NCBI RefSeq assembly: GCF_030973515.1
Contig: NZ_JARGZA010000008.1
Coordinates: 62,001-126,000, forward strand
DNA from: Jannaschia maritima
GTDB taxonomy: Bacteria > Pseudomonadota > Alphaproteobacteria > Rhodobacterales > Rhodobacteraceae
DNA: 64,000 nt
Reading direction: 5' to 3'
The position numbers and the translations under genes were made by a program. Shown here one piece after another: positions 1 to 8,024 of the stretch. The notes beneath the pieces are model-generated. The model worked only from the letters and a program-made list of their open reading frames with translations, was not told where the DNA came from and did no database searches. The number at the start of each line of letters is the position of its first letter. Position 1 is the first letter of the stretch.

Positions 1-2
1 TT

Positions 3-332
3 CGCTGGCGGGTGACGGACCCGGAGGCGGCGGTCACGCATCTGGCTCCGGACCACCCCGTCCTGACGGGGCCGAACCCGATCGGGCCGGACGACTGGGC
101 CGGGTGGGACAAGGAGCGCGGCCTCTATTTCGCGTCGTCCTGGGACGGGGCGTACCGGCCGCTGCTGTCGATGTCCGATCCGGGCGAGGCGCCGCTGGAG
201 GGCGCGCTCGTGTCCGGCGACGTGGGCCGGGGGCGGCACGCGCATTGCGCGCTGATCCTGCACCATCAGATGGAGCGGCTGGTCCCCGGGGCGTTCCGGT
301 TGATGGCGAACCTGTGCGCGCCCCGGCGCTGA
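3..332 (+). CDS. PIG-L family deacetylase, C-terminal fragment (5' end outside window)
   Basis: The frame is open from the window edge, so only the last ~109 residues are seen. The fragment runs through GWDKERGLYFASSWD and DPGEAPLEGALVSGDVGRG to HHQMERLVPGAFRLMANL. This resembles the end of long bacterial PIG-L proteins, which carry a C-terminal glutamine-amidotransferase-like domain after the deacetylase domain. The catalytic HPDDE-type motif would lie upstream and cannot be checked, so the family call rests on this tail alone. The EamA exporter gene starts four bases after the stop and may be co-transcribed. Confidence 0.5.
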   Translation, partial: RWRVTDPEAAVTHLAPDHPVLTGPNPIGPDDWAGWDKERGLYFASSWDGAYRPLLSMSDPGEAPLEGALVSGDVGRGRHAHCALILHHQMERLVPGAFRLMANLCAPRR

Positions 333-336
333 GGCG

Positions 337-1203
337 GTGAGCGGGCGGTCCCCGCCGGGCGAATGGCGGGGCGTCGCATGGCTGCTGGCGGATATAGGGC
401 TGAACGTCTGGGCGCTGACCATCGTCAAGGCGACGGGGGCGGAGCTGTCGGCGTGGCAGCTGGTCTTCCTTCGCGCCGCCGTGGGGCTGGCGCTGATGGT
501 GCCATGGATCGCGTGGTCGCGGGCCGAGTTCCGCCGCGCCCGCCGTCCGGGCCTGCATCTGCTGCGGATCGCCCTGTCCGCCGTGACGCTGACCGCCAGC
601 TTCCATGCGGTCGCGCGCCTGCCCTTCGCCCTGTTCACCGCGATGAACTTCACCCGACCCCTGGTGATGATCGCCATGGCCGCCCTGTTCCTGGCGGAGC
701 CCGCGACCCCGCGACGGTGGGCCGCAGCCCTTCTGGGCCTAGCGGGTGTGGTCGTGGCGGTGGGGCCCACGGCGACCCCCGATCCGGCGCTTCTGGCCAT
801 GGCGGTGACGGTGCTGTGCGGGACGGGTGCGATCGTGGTGACGCGCAAGCTGAACGACCAGCCGCCCGTGGTCCTGATGACGGCCTACACCGCGGGGCTG
901 GCCCTGGCGACGGCCGGACCGGCCCTGGCGGCGTGGCGGCCGGTGAGTGCGGATCTGTGGCCCGTCCTGCTGGCGGTGGGGCTGTTCGCGCAGGGCGCGC
1001 AGTTCTGCTTCCTGCGCGCGCACCGATTCGCGACGGCGGGGCGGCTGGCCATCGCGGGCTATGCCGGGTTCGTGCTGACGACCGCGATCGGGTGGGCCGT
1101 GTTCGGCGAATGGCCCGCGCCGGCGTTCTGGCCCGGCGCCGCGGCGATCCTGTTCGCGGGTTGGCTCGCGCGGCCCGTGCGGGGGCGGGGGGCGGATCGA
1201 TGA
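337..1203 (+). CDS. DMT superfamily (EamA) transporter
   Basis: A 288-aa, very hydrophobic protein with about ten membrane segments arranged as two EamA repeats (roughly residues 10-140 and 150-280). Typical features include GLNVWALTIVKATGAELSA near the start and GLAGVVVAVGP at the end of the first repeat. EamA proteins export metabolites or amino acids across the inner membrane; the substrate cannot be read from sequence. A GTG start at 337 is chosen because it lies just after the upstream stop. The last codons run into a short tandem repeat that contains the stop codon. Confidence 0.85.
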   Translation: MSGRSPPGEWRGVAWLLADIGLNVWALTIVKATGAELSAWQLVFLRAAVGLALMVPWIAWSRAEFRRARRPGLHLLRIALSAVTLTASFHAVARLPFALFTAMNFTRPLVMIAMAALFLAEPATPRRWAAALLGLAGVVVAVGPTATPDPALLAMAVTVLCGTGAIVVTRKLNDQPPVVLMTAYTAGLALATAGPALAAWRPVSADLWPVLLAVGLFAQGAQFCFLRAHRFATAGRLAIAGYAGFVLTTAIGWAVFGEWPAPAFWPGAAAILFAGWLARPVRGRGADR

Positions 1204-1234
1204 CGTGGGCGGATCGGTGACGTGGGCGGATCGA
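1201..1234. repeat. Tandem direct repeat, two 17-bp units, overlapping the eamA stop
   Basis: TGACGTGGGCGGATCGG (1201-1217) is followed directly by TGACGTGGGCGGATCGA (1218-1234). A third partial copy, GGGCGGATCGA, ends just before, inside the last codons of the transporter gene. The first unit supplies the stop codon. It looks like a recent slippage duplication; no function is evident. Confidence 0.8.
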
Positions 1235-1308
1235 GCCGCATGCGTGGCGCGCGGACCGGACGAATCGACCTCCGGCCGGCTGATCGGACTTGGCAGGACC
1301 GGCAGATG

Positions 1309-1328
1309 TTGTAACCATCCGGTTACAA
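1309..1328. promoter_or_regulatory. Regulon operator site 1 (inverted repeat upstream of ABC importer)
   Basis: Perfect dyad: TTGTAACC (1309-1316), spacer ATCC, GGTTACAA (1321-1328). It ends 16 bp before the ATG of the ABC solute-binding protein and just ahead of its GGGAGG ribosome site, so a bound protein would block the promoter or transcription start. It shares the core GTAACC-N4-GGTTAC with five other sites between 11.9 and 21.4 kb. The cognate regulator is inferred to be the TetR protein at 21436-22122. Confidence 0.75.
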
Positions 1329-1344
1329 CAAACGGGAGGACGAC

Positions 1345-2595
1345 ATGATCCGGATTCTTACGACGACGGTGGCGCTGACCGCGGCCCCCTTCGCGGCCTT
1401 CGCGGACGGCCATTCGGGCGACGTGGAAGTGCTGCACTGGTGGACGTCCGGCGGCGAGGCCGCGGCGTTGAACGTCCTGAAGGAAGATCTGGAAGGGCAG
1501 GGCATCGGTTGGACCGACATGCCCGTCGCGGGCGGCGGCGGCGAGCAGGCGATGACTGTGCTGCGCGCGCGCGTGACCGCCGGCAACGCGCCGACCGCGG
1601 TGCAGGCCCTGGGCTTCGACATCCTCGACTGGGCCGACCAGGGCGCGCTGGCCGACCTGAACGCGGTCGCCGCGGAACAGGGCTGGGACGACGTGGTGCC
1701 CGAGGCGCTGAAGGCGTTCGCCAAGTCGGACGGCCAATGGGTGTCCGCGCCGGTCAACGTCCATTCGACCAATTGGGTCTGGGCCAACACCGCGGTGCTG
1801 GAGGAGAACGGCATCGAGATCCCCACGACCTGGGAGGAGTTCACCGCCGCCGTCGAGACCTTGAAGGCCGCCGGCATCACCCCCATCGCCCATGGCGGGC
1901 AGGCGTGGCAGGACGCGACCGTGTTCGACGCGGTCGCCATGTCGACCGGCGGGCCGGAGTTCTACGAGGCCGCGTTCATCGACCTCGATCCCGAGGTCCT
2001 GGGCTCGGACACGATGCGCGAGGCGTTCGACCGGATGGCGTTCATCCGAGAGAACGTGGACGACAACTTCTCCGGCCGGGACTGGAACCTGGCGACGGCC
2101 ATGGTCATCAACGGCGAGGCCGGGTTCCAGATGATGGGCGACTGGGCCAAGGGCGAGTTCGTGAACGCGGGCCTGACCGCGGGCGAGGACTTCGCCTGCT
2201 TCCGGTTCCCGGGCACGCAGGATCAGGTCACGTTCAACGCCGACCAGTTCATGATGTTCGACCAGGACGGCGAGGTGTCCCCGGAGCAGGCGGCCCTGGC
2301 GATGGCGATCCTGTCTCCGGAGTTCCAGTCGGCCTTCAACGTCGTGAAGGGGTCCGCGCCGGCGCGCACGGACGTGTCCGACGAGGCGTTCGACGCCTGC
2401 GGCAAGAAGGCGATGGCCGATCTGGCTGCGGCCAACGAGTCGGGCAACCTGTTCGGCTCGATGGCGCACGGCCATGCGGCGCCCGCCGCGGTGAAGAACG
2501 CCATGTTCGACGTCATCACGGCCCACTTCAACGGCGAGTTCGATAGCGAGACCGCCGTCGAGGAGATGGTGACCGCCGTCGAGATCGCCCAGTGA
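1345..2595 (+). CDS. ABC transporter substrate-binding protein, glucose/mannose (GtsA) type
   Basis: A 416-aa periplasmic family 1 solute-binding protein. A signal peptide is visible (residues 1-20, cleavage after AFA). The mature N-terminus, [17 protein letters not shown], and [19 protein letters not shown] match the glucose/mannose-binding branch (GtsA-like) closely. It would deliver a hexose or related polyol/glycoside to the permeases that follow. The ATG at 1345 has GGGAGG five bases upstream. It is the first gene of the unit SBP-permease-permease-ATPase-GMC oxidoreductase, under operator site 1. The GMC and CoA-type enzymes of the regulon suggest that the real ligand may not be plain glucose. 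Confidence 0.88.
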   Translation: MIRILTTTVALTAAPFAAFADGHSGDVEVLHWWTSGGEAAALNVLKEDLEGQGIGWTDMPVAGGGGEQAMTVLRARVTAGNAPTAVQALGFDILDWADQGALADLNAVAAEQGWDDVVPEALKAFAKSDGQWVSAPVNVHSTNWVWANTAVLEENGIEIPTTWEEFTAAVETLKAAGITPIAHGGQAWQDATVFDAVAMSTGGPEFYEAAFIDLDPEVLGSDTMREAFDRMAFIRENVDDNFSGRDWNLATAMVINGEAGFQMMGDWAKGEFVNAGLTAGEDFACFRFPGTQDQVTFNADQFMMFDQDGEVSPEQAALAMAILSPEFQSAFNVVKGSAPARTDVSDEAFDACGKKAMADLAAANESGNLFGSMAHGHAAPAAVKNAMFDVITAHFNGEFDSETAVEEMVTAVEIAQ

Positions 2596-2602
2596 TCCAC
2601 GT

Positions 2603-2626
2603 CGGGGCGTCCTTCGGGGCGCCCCG
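2603..2626 (+). promoter_or_regulatory. Intercistronic mRNA hairpin with UUCG tetraloop
   Basis: A ten-pair stem, CGGGGCGTCC / GGGCGCCCCG (one G-U wobble), closes a C(UUCG)G tetraloop at 2613-2616. It lies between the solute-binding protein stop and the permease start and has no T run. Such hairpins after the first gene of ABC operons protect the upstream mRNA, giving excess binding protein over membrane components. That role is inferred from position and structure. Confidence 0.65.
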
Positions 2627-2644
2627 CCTTCCGGGGGGAACGCC

Positions 2645-3571
2645 ATGAGCCTGGCCAACGCGGAGGTGCGTCCGGTCGTGACGCCCAAGCGCGCCGCCGA
2701 CATGCGCACGCGCCTGCAAGGCTGGATTCCCAAGCTGGTGCTAAGCCCGTCGGTCGCGCTGATCTTCGTGTTCGTCTATGGGTTCATCGCCTTCACCTTG
2801 TACCTGTCGTTCACCGACAGCCGGATCCTGCCCTCCTACGACTGGGTGGGGCTGGAGAACTATTCAAAGCTGTTCCGCCTGTCGCACTGGACCATCGCGG
2901 TCACGAACCTGGCCGTGTTCGCGGGCCTCTACATCGCGATCTGCACGGCCATCGGCCTGGCGCTGGCCATCTTCCTGGACCAGAAGATCCGCGGCGAAGG
3001 GCTGTTGCGCCCGATCTATCTGTATCCCATGGCCCTGTCCTTCATCGTGACGGGCACCGCGTGGAAGTGGATCCTGGATCCCGGAATCGGGATCGAGAAC
3101 ACGATGCAGCTGTGGGGCTGGGAAAGCTTCGCCTTCGACTGGATCAAGAACCGGGACTTCGCGATCTACACGGTCGTGCTGGCCGCCGTCTGGCAGTCGT
3201 CCGGCTTCACCATGGCGATGTTCCTGGCGGGCCTGCGGGGCATCGACAACGAGATCCTGAAGGCCGCGCAGATGGACGGCGCGTCCAACTGGCAGCTGTA
3301 CCGGCGCATCATCATCCCGCAGCTGCGCCCCGCCTTCCTGTCGGCCTTCGTCATCCTCAGCCACCTGGCGATCAAGTCCTACGACCTGGTCGTCGCGTTG
3401 ACGGGCGGGGGGCCGGGCCGGGCGACCGAGCTGCCCGCGACGTTCATGTACTCCTACACGTTCAGCCGGAACCAGATGGGCATCGGCGCCGCCTCCGCCG
3501 TCATTATGCTGCTGACCATCGCGGCGATCATGGTCCCCTATCTCTATGCCGAACTGCGGGAGCGTCGCTGA
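2645..3571 (+). CDS. ABC sugar permease, MalF/GtsB type
   Basis: A 308-aa inner-membrane permease with about six transmembrane helices and the cytoplasmic EAA loop (EILKAAQMDGASNWQLY) that docks the ATPase. LQGWIPKLVLSPS and IYLYPMALSFIVTGTAWKW are hallmarks of the GtsB/glucose-type branch. It forms a heterodimer with the next gene product. The ATG at 2645 follows a purine-rich stretch (GGGGGGAA). Its stop overlaps the next start by one base (TGATG), which supports translational coupling. Confidence 0.9.
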   Translation: MSLANAEVRPVVTPKRAADMRTRLQGWIPKLVLSPSVALIFVFVYGFIAFTLYLSFTDSRILPSYDWVGLENYSKLFRLSHWTIAVTNLAVFAGLYIAICTAIGLALAIFLDQKIRGEGLLRPIYLYPMALSFIVTGTAWKWILDPGIGIENTMQLWGWESFAFDWIKNRDFAIYTVVLAAVWQSSGFTMAMFLAGLRGIDNEILKAAQMDGASNWQLYRRIIIPQLRPAFLSAFVILSHLAIKSYDLVVALTGGGPGRATELPATFMYSYTFSRNQMGIGAASAVIMLLTIAAIMVPYLYAELRERR

Positions 3572-4452
3572 TGGCCGCGGCGTCCTCCGACACCGCCATC
3601 CGCACGGGTCGCGTGGCGCGCGCGGGGATCTACCTGTTCCTGCTGCTGTTCGCGCTGTTCTATCTGCTGCCGCTGTTCGTGATGGGGGCGAACTCGCTGA
3701 AGCCCCTGGGCGAGATCACGGGCGGGAACATGATGGCGCTGCCGTCGGACTGGACCATCGCGCCCTGGCTGTCCGCCTGGTCCACCGCCCAGATCGGGGT
3801 GGAGCCGACAGGGCTGCGGCCGTACTTCTGGAACTCGATCAAGATGGTCGTCCCCGCGGTCGCGATCGCGACCGTGCTGGGGGCGCTGAACGGGTACGTC
3901 CTGACCAAGTGGTCGTTCCGGGGCGACAAGGTCTTCTACGGGTTGATGCTGTTCTCGTGCTTCATCCCGTTCCAGATGGTGCTGATCCCCATGGCCCGGG
4001 TCCTGGGGCTGGCGGGCATCGCGGGCACCACATCGGGGCTGGTGCTGGTTCACGTCGTGTACGGGATCGGCTTCGCCACCCTCTATTTCCGCAACTACTA
4101 TGCCGCGTTCCCGACCGAACTGGTGCGCGCGGCGCAGATCGACGGGGCGGGATTCTTCCAGATCTTCTGGCGCATCATGTTGCCGTCTTCGGGGCCGATC
4201 GTCGTGGTGTGCGTGATCTGGCTGTTCACGAACATCTGGAACGATTTCCTGTTCGGGGCGTCCTTCGCGGATGCCGACAGCCAGCCGATGACTGTGGCGT
4301 TGAACAACCTGGTGCAGTCGTCGACGGGCGTGAAGGAGTACAACGTCCACTTCGCGGGCGCGATCCTGGCGGCGCTTCCCACCCTGCTCGTCTATGTCGT
4401 GGCGGGCCGATACTTCGTGCGCGGCCTGATGGCCGGCAGCGTCAAGGGCTGA
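3571..4452 (+). CDS. ABC sugar permease, MalG/GtsC type
   Basis: A 293-aa second permease subunit. An N-terminal membrane segment (IYLFLLLFALFYLLPLFVM) is followed by five more, with an EAA loop (ELVRAAQIDGAGFFQIFW) for the ATPase. It pairs with the preceding MalF-type protein. The stop is three bases before the ATPase start. The family assignment is firm; substrate specificity comes from the binding protein. Confidence 0.9.
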   Translation: MAAASSDTAIRTGRVARAGIYLFLLLFALFYLLPLFVMGANSLKPLGEITGGNMMALPSDWTIAPWLSAWSTAQIGVEPTGLRPYFWNSIKMVVPAVAIATVLGALNGYVLTKWSFRGDKVFYGLMLFSCFIPFQMVLIPMARVLGLAGIAGTTSGLVLVHVVYGIGFATLYFRNYYAAFPTELVRAAQIDGAGFFQIFWRIMLPSSGPIVVVCVIWLFTNIWNDFLFGASFADADSQPMTVALNNLVQSSTGVKEYNVHFAGAILAALPTLLVYVVAGRYFVRGLMAGSVKG

Positions 4453-4455
4453 CCC

Positions 4456-5568
4456 ATGGGCTTTCTCGACATCGACAACGCGACCAAGAGCTATGGCGCC
4501 GTGGAGGTGCTGCACAACGTCGACATCTCCGTCCAGGAGGGGGAGTTCCTGGTCCTGGTCGGACCGTCGGGCTGCGGGAAGTCCACGCTGCTGAACATGA
4601 TCGCGGGGCTGGAGGACATCACCTCGGGCGAGATCTCGATCAAGGGGCGCACCATGAACGGGGTGCACCCGTCCAAACGCAACATCGCAATGGTGTTCCA
4701 GTCCTACGCCCTCTACCCGAACATGTCGGTGGCGCAGAACATCACCTTCGGGTTGGAGATGCACGGCACCCCCAAGGCGGAGCGGCAGGCCGCGCTGGGG
4801 AAGGTGGCCAAGCTCCTGCAGATCGAGCCCCTGCTGGACCGCAAGCCCGGCGCGCTGTCGGGCGGGCAGCGGCAGCGGGTCGCGATGGGCCGGGCCCTGG
4901 TGCGCGACCCGGACGTGTTTCTGTTCGACGAACCGTTGTCCAACCTGGACGCCAAGCTGCGCGTCGACATGCGCACCGAGATCAAAAAGCTGCATCAGAC
5001 GCTGGGCACGACCATCGTGTACGTCACCCACGACCAGATCGAGGCGATGACCCTGTCCACGCGGATCGCAGTGATGAACGGAGGCTACGTGCAACAGCTG
5101 GGCACGCCAAAGGAGATCTACGACGACCCGGCGAACCTGTTCGTGGCGGCCTTCATGGGGTCGCCATCGATGAACCTGCTGCCCGCGACCGTGCGGGTGG
5201 CGGACGGGCGCGTCGCGGCCGAGGTCGACGCGCCCGGCGGGCCCGTGTCGCTGGCCCTGACGCGGGGGGCGGACGCCCTGCGGGCGCGGGACGGGCGGCG
5301 GATCGTGCTGGGCATCCGACCGGAGGCGATCACCGATCCCGACGGGGCCGACCGCGGGTCGAACGCCCTGGAACGGATCGAGGCACGCATCGACGTGGTG
5401 GAGCCGTCGGGCGCGGACACCTTCGTCACGCTGGCGCTGGGGGGGCGGGACTGCATCGCCCGTCTGCGCGCGGATGCCGACGTGCGCGCGGGCGAGACGG
5501 TGCCCCTGACGGTGAACATGGAGAAGGCGACGGCCTTCGACCCGGACACGGAGATGCGGATCGGCTGA
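4456..5568 (+). CDS. ugpC: ABC transporter ATP-binding protein, MalK/UgpC family
   Basis: A 370-aa ATPase with Walker A GPSGCGKST (about 35-43), signature LSGGQRQRV, Walker B VFLFDEP, D-loop SNLDAKLR and switch histidine in YVTHDQIEA. A C-terminal TOBE/regulatory domain begins near residue 240. It energises the two permeases encoded just upstream. The symbol follows the usual family name for MalK-like CUT1 ATPases and does not imply glycerol-3-phosphate as substrate. It is followed 33 bases later by the GMC oxidoreductase gene in the same unit. Confidence 0.92.
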   Translation: MGFLDIDNATKSYGAVEVLHNVDISVQEGEFLVLVGPSGCGKSTLLNMIAGLEDITSGEISIKGRTMNGVHPSKRNIAMVFQSYALYPNMSVAQNITFGLEMHGTPKAERQAALGKVAKLLQIEPLLDRKPGALSGGQRQRVAMGRALVRDPDVFLFDEPLSNLDAKLRVDMRTEIKKLHQTLGTTIVYVTHDQIEAMTLSTRIAVMNGGYVQQLGTPKEIYDDPANLFVAAFMGSPSMNLLPATVRVADGRVAAEVDAPGGPVSLALTRGADALRARDGRRIVLGIRPEAITDPDGADRGSNALERIEARIDVVEPSGADTFVTLALGGRDCIARLRADADVRAGETVPLTVNMEKATAFDPDTEMRIG

Positions 5569-5601
5569 CGCGGGCGGCCGGGCGGGCAGGGGGGCCACGA
5601 C

Positions 5602-7200
5602 GTGACCGAATACGACCACATCGTCGTGGGCGGCGGATCGGCGGGCTGCGTCCTGGCCGCGCGCCTGTCGGAGGAGCCCGACGTCAGCGTGCTGTTGCTG
5701 GAGGCCGGCCCGAGGGACCGCAACCCCCTGTATCACATGCCCGCGGGCTTCGCGAAGATGACGAAGGGGCTGGGGTCGTGGGGCTGGCAGACGGTGCCGC
5801 AGCGCCACCTGGGCGGGCGGCGGCTGAACTATACGCAGGCGAAGGTAATCGGCGGCGGGTCGTCGATCAACGCGCAGATCTACACCCGGGGGCATGCGGG
5901 GGACTACGACGCCTGGGCCGCGGCGGGATGCGAGGGCTGGAGCTACCGGGAGGTGCTGCCCTATTTCCGGCGGTCGGAAGGGAACGAACGGTTCTCGAAC
6001 GCCTATCATTCGGGGACGGGGCCGCTGGGGGTTTCGATGCCCCGCGGGGCCCTGCCCATTTGCGATGCGTTCCTGCGGGCCGCCCAGGACTGGGGGATGC
6101 CCTACAACCCCGACTTCAACGGGGTGCGGCAGGCGGGGTGCGGGTTCTATCAGCTGACGCAGCGCGACGCGCGACGCAGCTCCGCGGCGCGGGCCTTCCT
6201 TGTCCCCGCGGAGGGCCGGGCGAACCTGACCGTGCGCACGGGCGTCGCCGTCCGCCGCGTGATGGTGGAGGGGCGCCGCGCGGTGGGGGTCGAGACGGCG
6301 GACGGCCCCGTTCGCGCCGGGCGCGGGGTGGTCCTGGCGGCGGGGGCCATCGGCTCGCCCTGGCTGCTGATGCGGTCGGGCATCGGTCCCGCGGACCATC
6401 TGCGGCAAAGGGGCGTGGCCGTCGTCCACGACCTGCCGGGCGTGGGCGAGAACCTGCAGGACCACCTGGACCTGTGCACCATCGCGGAATGCACGGGGGC
6501 GCACACCTATGACGGGATGGATCGCTGGGACCGGGCCGCGCGGGCTGGGCTGCAATACCTGTTGACCCGGACCGGCCCCGTGACCGCGTCGCTGTTCGAG
6601 ACGGGGGGGTTCTGGTACGCGGAGGACGGCGCCCCGTCGCCCGACATCCAGTTCCACCTGGGCCAGGGGTCGGGGATCGAGAAGGGGATCGAGGCACTGT
6701 CGGGGCACGGGGTCACGCTGAACTCCGCCTATCTGCGGCCACGGTCGCGGGGGACGGTCCGGTTGGATGCGGACCCCGACGCCCCGCCCCTGATCGACCC
6801 GAACTATTGGGCGGATCCGCACGACCGCGCCATGTCCCTGCGCGGGCTGGAGATGGCGCGCGAGATCATGGCCCAGCCCGCCCTGGCCCCCTTCGTGCGG
6901 CGCGAGGTCCTGCCCGGCGCCGGGGCGTCGGAACGGGAGGTGATGGAGTATGCCGTTTGCGCCGCCAAGACCGACCACCACCCTGCGGGGACATGCCGGA
7001 TGGGGGTGGACGACGCGGCGGTCGTGGACCCCGCGCTGCGGGTGCGGGGGATCGAGGGGCTTCGGGTCTGCGACGCCAGCGTGATGCCCCGGGTGCCGTC
7101 GTCCAACACCAACGCGCCCACCCTGGCCGTGGGCGAGAAGGGGGCCGACCTGATCCGGGGGCTGGAGCCGCTGCCCGCCGCGGTGGTCCCGCCCAACTGA
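5602..7200 (+). CDS. GMC family oxidoreductase (choline-dehydrogenase-like), copy 1
   Basis: A 532-aa FAD flavoprotein that oxidises an alcohol. The dinucleotide site GGGSAG is at residues 10-15, and GGGSSINAQIYTRG is the second GMC signature. Near the C-terminus, DHHPAGTCRMG and SNTNAPT supply the His and Asn expected at the active site. The GTG start has GGGGGG upstream. It is the last gene of the importer operon, so it probably acts on the imported compound. It is clearly paralogous to the GMC enzyme at 18098-19705, which shares the same regulator site family. The actual alcohol is unknown. Confidence 0.88.
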   Translation: MTEYDHIVVGGGSAGCVLAARLSEEPDVSVLLLEAGPRDRNPLYHMPAGFAKMTKGLGSWGWQTVPQRHLGGRRLNYTQAKVIGGGSSINAQIYTRGHAGDYDAWAAAGCEGWSYREVLPYFRRSEGNERFSNAYHSGTGPLGVSMPRGALPICDAFLRAAQDWGMPYNPDFNGVRQAGCGFYQLTQRDARRSSAARAFLVPAEGRANLTVRTGVAVRRVMVEGRRAVGVETADGPVRAGRGVVLAAGAIGSPWLLMRSGIGPADHLRQRGVAVVHDLPGVGENLQDHLDLCTIAECTGAHTYDGMDRWDRAARAGLQYLLTRTGPVTASLFETGGFWYAEDGAPSPDIQFHLGQGSGIEKGIEALSGHGVTLNSAYLRPRSRGTVRLDADPDAPPLIDPNYWADPHDRAMSLRGLEMAREIMAQPALAPFVRREVLPGAGASEREVMEYAVCAAKTDHHPAGTCRMGVDDAAVVDPALRVRGIEGLRVCDASVMPRVPSSNTNAPTLAVGEKGADLIRGLEPLPAAVVPPN

Positions 7201-7260
7201 CCCGATTCGCCAGGCACGGAGCGGGCGGAACGTCTTCCCGTTTTCGGCACCACGCAGGGT

Positions 7261-7299
7261 GTGCACCCCCCGTACACCCCCTGTACACCCCCCGTACAT
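7261..7299. repeat. 11-bp tandem repeat, three full units plus a partial
   Basis: GTGCACCCCCC (7261-7271), GTACACCCCCT (7272-7282) and GTACACCCCCC (7283-7293) are followed by GTACAT. The period is close to one helical turn. It lies in the 397-bp gap between the convergent GMC and HbpS-type genes, where I see no gene. Confidence 0.8.
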
Positions 7300-7542
7300 A
7301 CGCGAGGCACCGTCCGGGGTCGGCGTTGGGGTATGCAGAACCGTTCCGACACAGGGGGCGGTGTCCGGCGGTCCACTATGGTGGACCGCGCTGCGGACCT
7401 CAGCTATCCCCCGGATCGACCCGTCCCTGCGGGACCGGTCCTTCGCCCCCCGCACACCCCCGGTACATAGGCGAAGGCACCGTCTCGAGGCGGCGTTGTG
7501 GGTGCCGCGCCGTTCCGAGCGGGCGGCGGCGTCCAGCGGTCC
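7283..7542. repeat. Pair of ~91-bp imperfect direct repeats in a convergent intergenic gap
   Basis: Copy A (7283-7374) and copy B (7452-7542) align over their length. Both have ACACCCCC then GTACATA, then GGCACCGTC, CGGCGTTG, CCGTTCCGA and finally GCGGTCC. The start-to-start distance is 169 bp. The rest of the gap 7201-7597 holds a hairpin (7368-7389), the palindrome GGACCGGTCC (7432-7441) and a G-rich run (7562-7586) that fits a G-quadruplex pattern. No coding sequence is visible. Confidence 0.7.
7368..7389. terminator. Strong hairpin, possible bidirectional terminator
   Basis: Perfect 9-bp arms, GCGGTCCAC (7368-7376) and GTGGACCGC (7381-7389), enclose TATG. It lies between converging transcription units but has no T tract, so it could instead be a repeat-borne structure that overlaps the end of direct-repeat copy A. 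Confidence 0.4.
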
Positions 7543-7597
7543 GCGCGGGCGGGCGGCGTTCGGGCGGGGGCATCGGCGGGGGCGGGCGTCGGCCGCG

Positions 7598-8023
7598 TCA
7601 GGCCGGGTCGAAGCCCAACTCGGCCAGCGCGGTGGCGACGCATTCGGCGTCCTGGTGGCCCGATGCGCCGGACGCGCCCATGCCGCCAACCAGCGTGCCG
7701 TCGAGGCGGATGGGCTGCCCGCCCTCCCAGGCCAGGAGGTCGGTGCGGCTGGACAGGCCGCCCGCCAGGGCGGGGTCGCGCATCCGTTCCATGAAGGCCA
7801 GGGTCGTCTTGCCCAGCGTGGTCGTCACGGCCTTGTCGGTGGCCATGCGCAGCGTCGTGGGGCGCACGCCGTCGGGCCGGGCCGCGGCGATCACGTCGCC
7901 GTTCGGGTCCACCACGGCGACGGCCACGGACCAGCCCCGCGCGCGGGCGTGACGCAGGGCGGCGGCGACGAGCGCCGCGGCGGCGTCGTAGGTGACGGTC
8001 GGGGGGGCGTGGGTCAGGTCCAT
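7598..8023 (-). CDS. HbpS/GlcG family heme-binding-like protein
   Basis: A 141-aa single-domain protein of the GlcG/HbpS (DUF336) family. Recognisable parts are WSVAVAVVDPNGDVIAAARPDG, the lysine-threonine helix ATDKAVTTTLGKTT, and the glycine-rich end GTLVGGMGASGASGHQDAECV. Members bind heme, cobalamin or small carbonyl compounds and often accompany alcohol or glycolate oxidation genes; the role here is unproven. The ATG at 8023 is one base after the upstream TIM-barrel stop. It is the last gene of the five-gene minus-strand operon that starts at 11927. Confidence 0.82.
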   Translation of the reverse strand: MDLTHAPPTVTYDAAAALVAAALRHARARGWSVAVAVVDPNGDVIAAARPDGVRPTTLRMATDKAVTTTLGKTTLAFMERMRDPALAGGLSSRTDLLAWEGGQPIRLDGTLVGGMGASGASGHQDAECVATALAELGFDPA

Positions 8024-8024
8024 G

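Noticed and set aside
739-2733. A 664-codon minus-strand open frame over the binding-protein gene.
   Set aside because: Composition is that of a shadow frame, and the plus strand encodes a well-conserved protein with signal peptide and ribosome site.
3544-7689. A very long minus-strand open frame (over 1300 codons) opposite the ABC and GMC genes.
   Set aside because: It reads as Arg/Pro/His/Gly-rich low-complexity protein, the usual antisense shadow of GC-rich genes; the plus-strand genes have clear family motifs.
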